DNA of 64,000 nucleotides from positions 186,001-250,000 of the forward strand of contig NZ_CP083351.1 in NCBI RefSeq assembly GCF_020035535.1, read 5' to 3'. Positions 8,759-16,955 of this stretch are shown piece after piece. Each line of letters begins with the position of its first letter. The first letter of the stretch is position 1. The notes beneath the pieces are model-generated. The model was given only the letters and a program-made list of their open reading frames with translations. It had not been told where the DNA came from and searched no databases. Position numbers and translations under genes: made by a program. Origin of the DNA: Ensifer adhaerens (GTDB taxonomy: Bacteria; Pseudomonadota; Alphaproteobacteria; Rhizobiales; Rhizobiaceae).

Positions 8759-9151
8759 TCATTGAACCCCGCAGTTTGCGCGCGCCTCTGCAAGTTTGAT
8801 CAGGTGATCAACCAACAATGTCATGTTGAGGGGTTTGTCGAAGTGCGGGAGCGCTCTGTATCGGTGCGGCATTAGCGCGCGGCTGTGGCCGCTTACGAAC
8901 ACCACCGCGACATTCTTCTCCAGAAGCTCGCGGGCCAGCGGGAACACCGTCTGTCTATGCAAGTTCACATCAAGTAACGCGGCATCTATGTTGTGCAATG
9001 CTTTGGAGACCTCCATTGCGTGTTCAAGATATGAGATCGGTCCAAGCACCCGCGCCCCCAGATCGTCCAGTCGTGTCATCACGTCAGACGCCGCATAGTA
9101 GTCGTCCTCGACGAGCAGATATGTCCGGTCTTTGAGAGGGAGATGTGTGAT
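8759..9151 (-). pseudogene. Single-domain response regulator with a lost start codon
   Basis: The frame encodes a receiver domain: YLLVEDDYYAASDVMTRLDD (acidic pair), AALLDVNLHRQTVFPLARE (phosphoacceptor Asp), VVFVSGHS (Thr/Ser position) and LPHFDKPLN (Lys). The first in-frame GTG/ATG is at 9082, which would delete strand 1 and the acidic pair. A good ribosome site (GGGAGG) sits about six bases before an ATC codon at 9151-9149, exactly where an ATG would be expected. Either ATC is used or the start was destroyed by point mutation. It resembles the receiver encoded at 43941-44303. Confidence 0.65.
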
Positions 9152-9489
9152 TGTTTTCCTCCCGAGGTCTTTCGGTTCATCTGTGCGCCAGACAGCGTGT
9201 TAAGGATTGAAGCCTGAACCCCGACGGGAAATCACATTTCAGCATCGCGCTGCCGCACATCGGCTCACCGGTTAACACACGATGTGAACAAACAACCAGT
9301 TCGATCACGATCGCCGCGCGGCGAACTGCCGTTGCCTTCACTCTGGGTGATGTTGCCAAACCCGGCCAGCCGTGTGCGCCGCGTACAAAGGAACCGTCCG
9401 CGGCTGGCACGGACGGCCCTGCTTTATGCTAGCAACCGCTGACTTTATAGAGTTCTGCTTCGGAGTTTTGACGAGACCGCCGGCCTCAT
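9152..9489. other. Intergenic region, nothing recognised
   Basis: Short overlapping frames only, with no convincing coding pattern, no hairpin with T-run and no recognised operator. It separates the broken receiver gene from the Ser-rich small protein. Confidence 0.4.
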
Positions 9490-9666
9490 TCAGCTCTTAC
9501 GATCGTTGTCGCGACTGCCAGAGCTACCCTTGCTGCCGGCAGAACTGGAACTTTTGCTGCTGCTGCTCTCGCGGCTCGATTCCCGCTTGTCGTCGTTCTT
9601 GTGACTTTGTTCGCCAGCCTTGCGATGTTGTTCGCTGCTGCCACCTCGACCGCCTTGATTTGCCAT
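9490..9666 (-). CDS. Small Ser/Lys-rich hydrophilic protein (SEQHRK family)
   Basis: 58 residues from ATG 9666, with AAGGAG nine bases upstream. The composition is extreme: no large hydrophobic residues, a core GGSSEQHRKAGEQSHKNDDK, then long Ser runs. A second member is at 29665-29880 (GPSEQHRKTAQSHNNEDKRE), so the SEQHRK-x2-(Q/E)-SH-(K/N)-N-(D/E)-DKRE block defines a family within this window. It is probably intrinsically disordered. A stress-protectant or nucleic-acid-binding role is possible but not shown. Confidence 0.6.
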   Translation of the reverse strand: MANQGGRGGSSEQHRKAGEQSHKNDDKRESSRESSSSKSSSSAGSKGSSGSRDNDRKS

Positions 9667-10002
9667 TTCCATTCTCCTTAAGTGCTGCTCAACCGTTTGC
9701 CGGCTGAGAGGCTCTCCTAAACCCGGACGAGCGATAAGGTTCCCGCAAGGTAGGCAGAATCGCGGAAGAAGGCCTCGCTCAAAAGGATACGGAAAGTAAA
9801 GCCGGCCGGGCAACGCCTGGCCCTCGTCTCCCCTGACCGCACACAGTATCATTCCTGATTGACGCCGAATCTCACCTTGATTGCCGGCACGCACCGCATT
9901 GCGGCATTTTCGCCAAGCAAGAGTGAATAGTGACTTTAGAAGCGCCTGAAACCCACGATCTGCGGGGCGATGACACGGGCGCGATCCTCGGTTTCCCGCA
10001 TT
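9667..10002. other. Intergenic region, nothing recognised
   Basis: Contains the upstream region of the Ser-rich protein gene and the 3' side of the DUF1365 gene. No promoter motif of the RpoE or RpoH kind was spotted. Confidence 0.4.
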
Positions 10003-10836
10003 TTACGGGTTCCCGGCCTCATCACCAAAGCTCGCGGATGCTGGCGGCGGTGGACTGCGACGCAAGCGCGCGCCCTTCAGCCAGAGCCTGAGCGCTTCCC
10101 AGTGGATACCAGCAATCACCTTCAGTGTCATAAAGGGAAAACGTAGGAGAATGCGCACGAGATTGGTGTCGGAGACGAAGGCCGCGTTGCCATTGAACGT
10201 TGCGGCCAGGACAGGTGTGTTTCCCGCGGTCTCGTGGATGCGCAGCCGCACGATTTTCCCCGGAGGCAACACCCGGAAATGGTAGCGCAGGCTCATGTCC
10301 ATGAAGGGCGAAACATGAAAAATCTTCGTGCGGCTCTGCCGGATGCCAGCAGCACTTTCTTCGCCAGGCAACACCGGTGCGACATAGCTGTGCCGTTGGC
10401 CGAAGGTGTTGCGCACAGCATAGATGACGGCGATCAGCTTTCCTTGCGCGTCATAGGCGAAATAGGTGGAAAGCGGATTAAAGGCGTAACCCAACATCCG
10501 CGGAAACGCGAGCAGCAAGACGCGCTCCGCCGGCGTCGCAATTCCCGCCTTGGCCAACAGGCGATCGGCGAAGGCCCTCACGGTTTCGTTTTCCTGCTCG
10601 ACGTGATCCCGCGTATGAAAGGACAGGATGCCGGGCCGGTCGACGGAGAGGAGGTTAGACATGCGGCCGAGTTCTTCCAGTCGATCGATGTCGACGAGCA
10701 GGGAGAAGACGGAATAGCTGAAACGGTGGCCGAACGGTCTTAGCCGCTGATGCATGACCTTTCCGCAATAAAGGGTTCCCGCCGTCACGCACGGCGCCCC
10801 GTTTTCTGCCATGCAAGAGATCCTCTTGTGGGTCAT
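10003..10836 (-). CDS. DUF1365 family protein
   Basis: 277 residues. Diagnostic segments are TLYCGKVMHQRLRPFGHRFSY, shortened here to its first part LYCGKVMHQRLRPFGHRF, then MLGYAFNPLSTYFAYD, AVRNTFGQRHSY and KIFHVSPFMDMSLRYHFR. DUF1365 proteins are regularly encoded with an FAD amine-oxidase-like protein and a cyclopropane-fatty-acid synthase homologue in ChrR/RpoE singlet-oxygen regulons, and may help modify membrane fatty acids. Here the partners are nearby but not adjacent (12308 and 15575). An AGGTAGG site precedes the ATG, and the DUF2147 gene lies 19 bases upstream in the same direction. Confidence 0.88.
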   Translation of the reverse strand: MTHKRISCMAENGAPCVTAGTLYCGKVMHQRLRPFGHRFSYSVFSLLVDIDRLEELGRMSNLLSVDRPGILSFHTRDHVEQENETVRAFADRLLAKAGIATPAERVLLLAFPRMLGYAFNPLSTYFAYDAQGKLIAVIYAVRNTFGQRHSYVAPVLPGEESAAGIRQSRTKIFHVSPFMDMSLRYHFRVLPPGKIVRLRIHETAGNTPVLAATFNGNAAFVSDTNLVRILLRFPFMTLKVIAGIHWEALRLWLKGARLRRSPPPPASASFGDEAGNP

Positions 10837-10855
10837 GTGAGCCTACCTGAAGTCC

Positions 10856-11236
10856 TCACTGTGCCGATGCCCAATGCACATCCCGGCAAAGGATGCCGCC
10901 GAGTATGCACCCGCGCGTAACCAGCGATTTGTCTAAGACGACCACGGTTATCGAATAGGTCCTGTTGCGTTTGGGATCGTAGGCCGTTCCGGTGAGCGTA
11001 TCGGCCGTTTTCGGCGTGAGCGACATCACGAGACGGTCACCGGCTTCCTCGCCCTTGCTCGTGTCGCCTATCCAAAGGTTGGTGGCGCAGATGTTGGAGC
11101 CGCATGGCGCAATGCGCACGCGCGCATTGCCATCGTCGCGCATCCAGACACCGCTAGGGTCGGCCGATTGTTGGGCGGCGCCGGATGCTGCCAGTGTCGA
11201 CAAGGCAAGTGCTGTCAGAAGAGGGATTTTCATCAT
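10856..11236 (-). CDS. DUF2147 family secreted protein
   Basis: 126 residues with an N-terminal signal peptide (MKIPLLTALALSTLAASGAA). The mature part has DPSGVWMRDDGNARVRIAPCG, here split as GVWMRDDGNARVRI and PCGSNICATNLWI, then YDPKRNRTYSITVVV and GCILGGILCR, the DUF2147 pattern with four conserved Cys. It is likely a small periplasmic beta-rich (lipocalin-like) protein. It is divergent from the DUF2177 gene and followed by DUF1365. No RpoE-like promoter was found on its own strand. Confidence 0.82.
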   Translation of the reverse strand: MMKIPLLTALALSTLAASGAAQQSADPSGVWMRDDGNARVRIAPCGSNICATNLWIGDTSKGEEAGDRLVMSLTPKTADTLTGTAYDPKRNRTYSITVVVLDKSLVTRGCILGGILCRDVHWASAQ

Positions 11237-11289
11237 GTATCCTCCACCTCTTTCTTACGCGACAGAGAGGCGAACGGTTCACTCTGAGG

Positions 11290-11319
11290 TGATCCGAAGA
11301 AGTGCAGCCGGCGTAAAAG
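11290..11319 (+). promoter_or_regulatory. RpoE(ChrR)-type promoter before the DUF2177 gene
   Basis: TGATCC at 11290-11295, 18 bases, then TAAAAG at 11314-11319. The same hexamer and spacing occur at the two promoters between rpoE and the FAD oxidoreductase gene. It lies 27 bases before the DUF2177 ATG. Confidence 0.65.
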
Positions 11320-11345
11320 CCGAAAGATCATACCGGAGTTTCGGC

Positions 11346-11747
11346 ATGAAGACCGCAATAACTGCCTATTTTGCCGTCGGCATCGCGTTCCTTGTCGTTG
11401 ATGCCGTCTGGCTGACAACCATGGCCGACACGCTTTACCGGCCTTTGCTGGGCGACAGGCTGGAGCCGGCGTTCAAGCTTGCGCCCGCGATCTGTTTCTA
11501 CCTCATTTATGTGGCGGGTATCGTCTTTTTCGCGGTGTTGCCAGCGCTTCAGGGCGGTGGAGTGTTAAAGGCAGCCCTCAACGGTGCGGTGCTCGGGATT
11601 GTCGCCTATTCGACCTACGATCTCACAAACCAGGCGACGCTGCGCGATTGGCCGCTGGCGGTAACGCTCGCTGATATTCCCTGGGGCGCCTTCGTGACGG
11701 CGGTCGGCGGGTCAACCGGGTTTCTGGCCGCCAACCGCATCGGCTGA
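11346..11747 (+). CDS. DUF2177 family membrane protein
   Basis: 133 residues with four predicted membrane helices. Recognisable segments are FLVVDAVWLTTMADTLYRPL, VLGIVAYSTYDLTNQATLRDW and DIPWGAFVTAVGG, typical of DUF2177. Such proteins recur in RpoE/ChrR neighbourhoods. ATG 11346 is preceded by CCGGAG and by an RpoE-type promoter. Its 3' end overlaps the convergent membrane-protein gene by 36 bases. Function unknown, perhaps in membrane photooxidative protection. Confidence 0.85.
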   Translation: MKTAITAYFAVGIAFLVVDAVWLTTMADTLYRPLLGDRLEPAFKLAPAICFYLIYVAGIVFFAVLPALQGGGVLKAALNGAVLGIVAYSTYDLTNQATLRDWPLAVTLADIPWGAFVTAVGGSTGFLAANRIG

Positions 11748-12311
11748 TCGTTCGGCCTCGGCGAGGCGGTTCGAAAAAACAAGCGCGACGAAACCCGTCA
11801 GCATTGCAGCACTGATCGCATTCAGACGTGCAAGCGCCGTATATTCTTGTGCGGTATAATCGATCATCGGCGGTCCATAGACCTCGTGGAGGAACAGGAA
11901 CGCTGCCAGAGCCAATCCCGCCAAGGCTATGGCGACAGGGCGCTCGGAGGGGCGAAACAGGAGAAGCGCGATAACCGCGCAAGGGAGCAGGAAGATTTCC
12001 ACGGCTGAGGTTACGCCAAACAGCCAGGCGCTGAGAACTGTATTTGCAATGCCGGTAAGTGGCAGCAAGACCCGCCCCGCGACACCGTTACGGCGTGAGA
12101 GCGCCGGTACCGCGATAAAGAACGGCGTCGAGAAAAAGGTGAACCAGACCGGCGTGATATCCTGCCTCACCGCCCAAAGGACGTAGAGCGGATAGAACGG
12201 CTGGTTGGAGGCGACGAGCAGCGCGATGGTGTTTGCGCAAGCTACGCGAGGATCCGGGTGACCGGCATAGCGCCGCGCGGTCGCAAAAACGTTTCTAAGA
12301 ACCGGGGTCAT
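11712..12311 (-). CDS. Multipass membrane protein of the rpoE-chrR operon
   Basis: 199 residues with about six hydrophobic helices (for example IALLVASNQPFYPLYVLWAV, VEIFLLPCAVIALLLF, AIALAGLALAAFLFLHEVYG). It starts in an ATGA overlap with the upstream cfa-like gene, so it is the fifth cistron of rpoE-chrR-DUF1295-cfa. I do not recognise a named family. The hydrophilic C-terminal tail overlaps the convergent DUF2177 gene. Confidence 0.7.
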   Translation of the reverse strand: MTPVLRNVFATARRYAGHPDPRVACANTIALLVASNQPFYPLYVLWAVRQDITPVWFTFFSTPFFIAVPALSRRNGVAGRVLLPLTGIANTVLSAWLFGVTSAVEIFLLPCAVIALLLFRPSERPVAIALAGLALAAFLFLHEVYGPPMIDYTAQEYTALARLNAISAAMLTGFVALVFSNRLAEAERSADAVGGQKPG

Positions 12312-13339
12312 ATGCGTTCAGCCGGACGAAGCAGATAGTGACTGACGCCCCATTCCATCCCGTCTGCATGGCCGAACAGTCCCGCCGTAGCCAGGAAGAA
12401 CAACCGCCAGCGCCGCAGCCAAAGCGCTGCGTCGCGACCGTACGTCGTCTCAAAGATCGCGCGGACCACTTCGCGGTTGGCATCCATGTTGCGTAACCAA
12501 TCGAGGGCGGTGCGGGCATAATGCTTGCCGTTCCAGCGCCACTCCCTCTCGACGGTGAAACTCTCGCCGAATTCCCGCATCAGGCTATGACTTGGCATGA
12601 TGCCGCCGGTGAAGAAATGCTGGGCGATCCAGTCCTCCTTGTCGGTATGGTCGAAGCGGTAGGCGCAACTCCGATGGGAGAAGACATGCACAAACAGCCG
12701 CCCATCCGGCTTCATCCAGGCGCGTGCCCGTTCCAATAGGTCCTTCCAGTTCGACATGTGCTCGAACATTTCAACCGAGACGATCCGGTCGAAATGCTGG
12801 GCTGACGCAAGGGTACTGACGTCGGCTGTAACGACCGCGAGGTTTTCAAGCCCGCGGCGCCCGATTTCCGCCTCGATATGAAGTCGTTGCGAAACCGAGT
12901 TCGACACCGAGAGAATGCGCGACGACGGATAACGCTCCGCCATGAAGAGAGACAATGAGCCCCAACCGCATCCAAGCTCCAGCACGTCCTGCCCATCGGC
13001 GAGTGCGGCATGCAGGCAAGTCTGCTCCAGCGCCGCTATCTCGGCTTGGGCAAGCTTGGTGTTTGGCGTGTCGTAGAGGCAGCAGGAATATTTCTTGCGG
13101 GCTCCAAGGGTCAGCGCGAAGAATTCCGACGGCAGTTCGTAGTGCTGCGCATTGGCTGTCGCCGTATGGAGGGCGATCGGCCATCCCGCCATGGCCGCTG
13201 CGAAATCCGGATCGGTCGAAAAACCGTCTTCCAATCGGCGACGGGTTCGACTGACAAGGCGTTCGATGCCGAAGCGAAGGGCGCGGTCGGGAAGCGGCAG
13301 TCGTTCGGCGGCGGTGATGGCGGTGACGGCAAGTTTCAA
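12308..13339 (-). CDS. cfa: Cyclopropane-fatty-acid-phospholipid synthase family methyltransferase
   Basis: 343 residues from a TTG start at 13339, chosen because GGGAGG lies six bases upstream and the TTGA overlaps the upstream stop; the frame is open further upstream without family similarity. HYELPSEFFALTLG (about 66-79) and KYSCCLYD are the Cfa lipid-side motifs. VLELGCGWGS (about 119-128) is the SAM site, followed by ILSVSNSVSQ. It transfers a methylene group from SAM to unsaturated phospholipid acyl chains. In Rhodobacter the RpoE/ChrR regulon includes such a gene. Confidence 0.88.
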   Translation of the reverse strand: MKLAVTAITAAERLPLPDRALRFGIERLVSRTRRRLEDGFSTDPDFAAAMAGWPIALHTATANAQHYELPSEFFALTLGARKKYSCCLYDTPNTKLAQAEIAALEQTCLHAALADGQDVLELGCGWGSLSLFMAERYPSSRILSVSNSVSQRLHIEAEIGRRGLENLAVVTADVSTLASAQHFDRIVSVEMFEHMSNWKDLLERARAWMKPDGRLFVHVFSHRSCAYRFDHTDKEDWIAQHFFTGGIMPSHSLMREFGESFTVEREWRWNGKHYARTALDWLRNMDANREVVRAIFETTYGRDAALWLRRWRLFFLATAGLFGHADGMEWGVSHYLLRPAERI

Positions 13340-14151
13340 CTCGATACCTCCCTGGTTTGCGGCCCCGGCCAAAACGCGTTGACGCGCTCTACGTAGGTGG
13401 CAAATGCCTGCCCGCGCGAGCGCCGCATATGCGCTTCCAGCGGCGGAATGCCGGAAACGTGGACCAGTAGCCAGTACATGGAGGCGGGCCCGGCAAGCGC
13501 CGCCCAGCCCAAGGGCCACCCACCCACGGGGCCGATCGCGATCACCGCGTAACCGGTCCAGCCAAGCCACTGGAAGAAATAGTTCGGATGGCGCGAGAGG
13601 CCCCACAGGCCAATATCGCAAACCTGATCCTTGTGTGCGGGGTCGCTGCGAAACCGCGTCAGTTGGGCGTCTGCAGCGCCCTCACCAACGATCGCGATTA
13701 AGAGGATGAGGAAGCCGGCGACGTCGGTCCACTGCAGACCCGCGGTCGGGTTGCGGGCAGCGAGAAAAACCGTGCCGGCAAGCAACAAGGCGGCGGCCGC
13801 CTGGATCTCAAGGAAGACGAACAGGCGAAAACGCCAGCGTGCGCCCCATTCCTCCCGCAGCTTCGCGTATCGCGGGTCCTCACCGCCGCCAAGCGTGCGG
13901 AGGGCGATGTGGAATCCAAGCCTGCACGACGAGATACCGGCGGCGACCGCAACGGCAAGCTGCCTTGCAAACTCACCCTCCCAGCCCAAAAGCGGCGTCA
14001 ATGCCGCTGCAAGTCCGGCCGCTCCGACGAGAAAGGACCAGGTCGCGTCGACCCAGCCGGATTTGGAACCGGACAGCACGGACAGCCAGGCAAGCATCAT
14101 GGCAAGGGAAAGGGCGGCAGCGAGCAGGAGGAAGAAGGATGCCGGTACCAT
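13336..14151 (-). CDS. DUF1295 family membrane protein (steroid-reductase-like)
   Basis: 271 residues with several membrane helices. DUF1295 motifs are DATWSFLVGAAGL, GEDPRYAKLREEWG, GLWGLSRHPNYFFQWLGW and YVERVNAFWP. The family shares the C-terminal fold of 5-alpha-steroid reductases and isoprenylcysteine methyltransferases, so a lipid reductase or methyltransferase role is plausible. It follows chrR by three bases and overlaps cfa. Confidence 0.88.
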   Translation of the reverse strand: MVPASFFLLLAAALSLAMMLAWLSVLSGSKSGWVDATWSFLVGAAGLAAALTPLLGWEGEFARQLAVAVAAGISSCRLGFHIALRTLGGGEDPRYAKLREEWGARWRFRLFVFLEIQAAAALLLAGTVFLAARNPTAGLQWTDVAGFLILLIAIVGEGAADAQLTRFRSDPAHKDQVCDIGLWGLSRHPNYFFQWLGWTGYAVIAIGPVGGWPLGWAALAGPASMYWLLVHVSGIPPLEAHMRRSRGQAFATYVERVNAFWPGPQTREVSS

Positions 14152-14154
14152 GGC

Positions 14155-14808
14155 TCAGATCCCGAAGATTGGCTGCAGTATCCGTCCGATCATCCCCTTG
14201 AAGCGCATCTTTCCTTCCATCGCGGCAAGACAAATGCATTCACCGTCCGGGTCGACGATCGGTTGGTGCTCTACGTCCTCGTCCATTTCGGCAAGGTCGC
14301 CGGGCCGAAATGTGCCGAACCGGTCTGTGTAGGAGCCCGAGACGATGTAGGTGAACTCTGTCCCGACATGCCCATGATCGGGTAGAGCCCGGCCGGGCCC
14401 AACCCTCAGAAGAATGAGATTGGCGTCGGGATCGTGTGGCACTGCGACCCGGCTCATCTTCATGCCTGGCCCGATCCAGCGCCAGCGTCCGATATCGCAA
14501 CCGCGCAGTGCTTCTGGAAGTAGAACGCCGTCGATCTCCAGGGGGGCGAGGGGACGCGTTGCGGGCGCGTCAACCGCTTGCTCTGCTTCGATGAGCGCAA
14601 GCACGTCGCCCAGTGCGGTCGCGGAAAGAGAGGTCGCAGCCGTATCTTCGAGGAGTGCGCCACCCAATGCCTGGTATTCGCCCGCACGCGCACGACAAGC
14701 GAAGCATTGCGCCAGATGGGCTTCCACGGCAATTGCCGGTCCGGCAGCGAGTGTGCCGGCCGCAAAGCGCATCAGGGTCTCATCCGTTGCGTGGTGATTG
14801 GCGGTCAT
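14155..14808 (-). CDS. chrR: ChrR-type zinc anti-sigma factor with cupin domain
   Basis: 217 residues. The N-terminal anti-sigma domain carries H6, H31, C35 and C38 (HLAQCFAC), the same zinc-ligand spacing as in Rhodobacter ChrR. The C-terminal cupin has H145, H147, E151 (HGHVGTEFTYIVSG) and H181. ChrR holds RpoE inactive and releases it on singlet oxygen; the cupin domain is needed for that response. Its ATG overlaps the rpoE stop (ATGA), giving coupled stoichiometric production. Confidence 0.93.
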   Translation of the reverse strand: MTANHHATDETLMRFAAGTLAAGPAIAVEAHLAQCFACRARAGEYQALGGALLEDTAATSLSATALGDVLALIEAEQAVDAPATRPLAPLEIDGVLLPEALRGCDIGRWRWIGPGMKMSRVAVPHDPDANLILLRVGPGRALPDHGHVGTEFTYIVSGSYTDRFGTFRPGDLAEMDEDVEHQPIVDPDGECICLAAMEGKMRFKGMIGRILQPIFGI

Positions 14809-15410
14809 GTCTGGTCTTCCAAAAGCGTGCGGAGGCGGTTGATCGCCAGGCGTGTTCTCGATTTCACGGTGCCGAGCGGAATGCCCAGTTCCGCGGCTAT
14901 GTCGCTCTGCGACTTCTCGCTGAAATAGGAAAGGCGGATGATCGTCTGTTGTTCAGCGGAGAGTGCGGCAAGCGCGCGACGGACCCGCTCATCGCGCTCG
15001 GCGCCAATGACGTGCTCTTCGACGGAAGCAGGCATCTCCTGCGGATCGGGTGGTAGGCTCGACGGATCGCGCCGGCGGCGCAGATGATCGATGCGAATAT
15101 TGCGGGCGATCGTAAAGATCCACGTCGCTACGCCGGCGCGCGCGGGGTCGAAATAGGAGGACTTGCGCCAGACATTCAACATCGTTTCCTGCATGAGGTC
15201 CTCGGCCATATCCGATGACACGGTCAGCCGTAGGAAGTATGTCTTCAATCGCGGCCCAAAGTGCTGAAAGACCAGCGCAAAGGCCAGCCGGTCTCGCTCG
15301 CGCGAGACCGCCCGCATGAGGTCGATCAGCTCTTCCGGGGTCGGCGCCTGCCGGTTTTCAATGAGGCTCACGATGGCATGCCGCTTTGGTGGCGTGCCAT
15401 GACCAGGCAT
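14805..15410 (-). CDS. rpoE: ECF sigma factor RpoE (ChrR-controlled)
   Basis: 201 residues from ATG 15410. Region 2 contains YFLRLTVSSDMAEDLMQETML, here shortened to MAEDLMQETMLNVW, and TWIFTIARNIRIDHLRRR. Region 4 contains LSYFSEKSQSDIAAELGIPL, then GTVKSRTRLAINRLR. An upstream in-frame ATG at 15440 would coincide with the predicted transcription start, so 15410 is preferred. The gene is preceded by its own TGATCC-N18-TAAAAA promoter, indicating autoregulation. It directs the photooxidative/singlet-oxygen regulon. Confidence 0.9.
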   Translation of the reverse strand: MPGHGTPPKRHAIVSLIENRQAPTPEELIDLMRAVSRERDRLAFALVFQHFGPRLKTYFLRLTVSSDMAEDLMQETMLNVWRKSSYFDPARAGVATWIFTIARNIRIDHLRRRRDPSSLPPDPQEMPASVEEHVIGAERDERVRRALAALSAEQQTIIRLSYFSEKSQSDIAAELGIPLGTVKSRTRLAINRLRTLLEDQT

Positions 15411-15445
15411 TTCGTCGATGTCGGTCGAGCTACCATACATGCGCC

Positions 15446-15475
15446 TTTTTACGCTGCGGTTGCTTCCGCGGATCA
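15446..15475 (-). promoter_or_regulatory. Autoregulatory RpoE promoter of rpoE-chrR
   Basis: On the minus strand TGATCC (15475-15470) is followed by 18 bases and TAAAAA (15451-15446). The spacing is identical to the two other RpoE-type promoters of this cluster. The predicted start falls near 15440. Confidence 0.7.
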
Positions 15476-15500
15476 CCGGTTCGAAATTATTGAACAATGG

Positions 15501-15530
15501 TGATCCGCAGGGGCTCCGCACTCGTAGAAT
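15501..15530 (+). promoter_or_regulatory. RpoE-type promoter of the FAD oxidoreductase gene
   Basis: TGATCC at 15501-15506, 18 bases, then TAGAAT at 15525-15530. It is divergent from the rpoE promoter, with 25 bases between the two -35 hexamers. It lies 45 bases before ATG 15575. Confidence 0.7.
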
Positions 15531-15574
15531 TACAGAAACTCCGAGACAAAGCGACAGCGGCAGGAAGGTTCCCA

Positions 15575-16912
15575 ATGCGCCATATTTCGCGGTCCGGCCG
15601 GCCCCTCAAAGTCGCCGTGGTGGGCACGGGTATCGCCGGTCTTTCCGCTGCATGGCTGCTGTCGCAGCGTCATGAGGTGACGGTGTTTGAGGCAGACGAC
15701 CGCATCGGAGGGCACTGCCACACGGTGGACGCGGACAGTGCGGCGGTCGATACCGGCTTCATCGTCTATAACGAACTGACCTATCCGAACCTGGCGGCGC
15801 TGTTTCGCCACCTTGAAGTGCCGACGAAGGCCTCGGACATGTCCTTTGCGGTTTCCATGGATGACGGGCTTCTCGAATACTCTGGAAGCAGTCTCGCCGG
15901 TCTCTTTGCTCAGCGCAGCAATCTTGCAAGTCCACGCTTCTGGTCGATGCTGCGCGATCTGGTGCGTTTCTACAGGGAGGCGCCGGAGGGCGTGCGGAGC
16001 CTTGATCCCTCGGCAAGTCTCGACGACTACCTCAACGGTGCGGGGTTTGGAACGGCCTTCCGCGAGGATCATCTCTATCCGATGGCAGCCGCGATCTGGT
16101 CGACGCCGGCGCTCGAGATTGGCAACTATCCCGCGGTGTCGTTCGTCCGCTTTTGTGAAAATCACGGCCTCCTGAAATTCTTCCGCCGCCCCGTCTGGCG
16201 CACCGTGGATGGGGGCAGTCGTGCCTATGTCGAACGGCTTACCGCTTCCTTCCGCGATCGCATCCGTTTGAAAGCACCCGTGAAGGCAATCCGACGGCTT
16301 AACGGCGCGGTGGAGATAACGGTGCCAGGCGCGGAACCGGAATGGTACGACCGCGTCGTGATCGGCGCCCATGCCGACCACGCGCTTGGTCTTCTGGTTG
16401 ACCGTTCGACACGAGAGGCCGAGGTCTTAGGCGCCTTTTCCTATGGCGTGAACGAAACGATTCTTCATAGCGACGAAAGCCTGATGCCGCGGCGCAATCG
16501 CGTCTGGGCGAGCTGGAACTATCTGGCGCGCTCGGGCCGCGAGGGCGGCGAGCGACGCAAGCCCTGTGTGACTTACTGGATGAACAGGCTCCAGGGCGTT
16601 GGGAGCCGACGTCCGCTCTTCGTGACGCTCAGCCCGCTCCATTCGCCGGCCAAGCACAAGGTGCACTGGCGGGGCTTCTATCAGCATCCGCTCTTTAACG
16701 CTGCGACCCTTGCGGCCCAGAACCAGCTCTGGTCGTTGCAAGGGCAGTCCAACACATGGTTTTGCGGCTCGTATTTCGGCTCCGGCTTCCACGAAGATGC
16801 CTTGCAGGCGGGGCTCGCAGTGGGTGAAACCCTCGGCGGCGTTCAACGACCTTGGGCGGCGTCCGGACTTCGGACCGTATTTGCAGGAGCGCGCAACCTG
16901 TCTTCGCCGTGA
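15575..16912 (+). CDS. FAD-dependent amine-oxidase-like oxidoreductase of the ChrR regulon
   Basis: 445 residues from ATG 15575 with GGAAGG upstream; an earlier in-frame ATG (15497) lies before the promoter and is rejected. The N-terminal dinucleotide fold is VAVVGTGIAGLSAAWLL, followed by VFEADDRIGGHCHTVD. Later come DTGFIVYNELTYPNLAALF and WRTVDGGSRAYVERL, and the C-terminal FCGSYFGSGFHEDALQAGL returns to FAD. Homologues accompany DUF1365 and Cfa proteins in RpoE/ChrR regulons and are thought to act on membrane lipids. The substrate is unknown. Confidence 0.88.
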   Translation: MRHISRSGRPLKVAVVGTGIAGLSAAWLLSQRHEVTVFEADDRIGGHCHTVDADSAAVDTGFIVYNELTYPNLAALFRHLEVPTKASDMSFAVSMDDGLLEYSGSSLAGLFAQRSNLASPRFWSMLRDLVRFYREAPEGVRSLDPSASLDDYLNGAGFGTAFREDHLYPMAAAIWSTPALEIGNYPAVSFVRFCENHGLLKFFRRPVWRTVDGGSRAYVERLTASFRDRIRLKAPVKAIRRLNGAVEITVPGAEPEWYDRVVIGAHADHALGLLVDRSTREAEVLGAFSYGVNETILHSDESLMPRRNRVWASWNYLARSGREGGERRKPCVTYWMNRLQGVGSRRPLFVTLSPLHSPAKHKVHWRGFYQHPLFNAATLAAQNQLWSLQGQSNTWFCGSYFGSGFHEDALQAGLAVGETLGGVQRPWAASGLRTVFAGARNLSSP

Positions 16913-16955
16913 CGTTCGACCGCGGGTCATGCGGCAGAGTTCTAAAGCGGCTCCT

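Noticed and set aside
12308..13621. Longer form of the cfa-like protein (437 residues)
   Set aside because: The first 94 residues have no family similarity and overlap the DUF1295 gene; the TTG at 13339 has a good ribosome site.
15530..16381. 283-residue frame on the minus strand
   Set aside because: Shadow of the FAD oxidoreductase gene.
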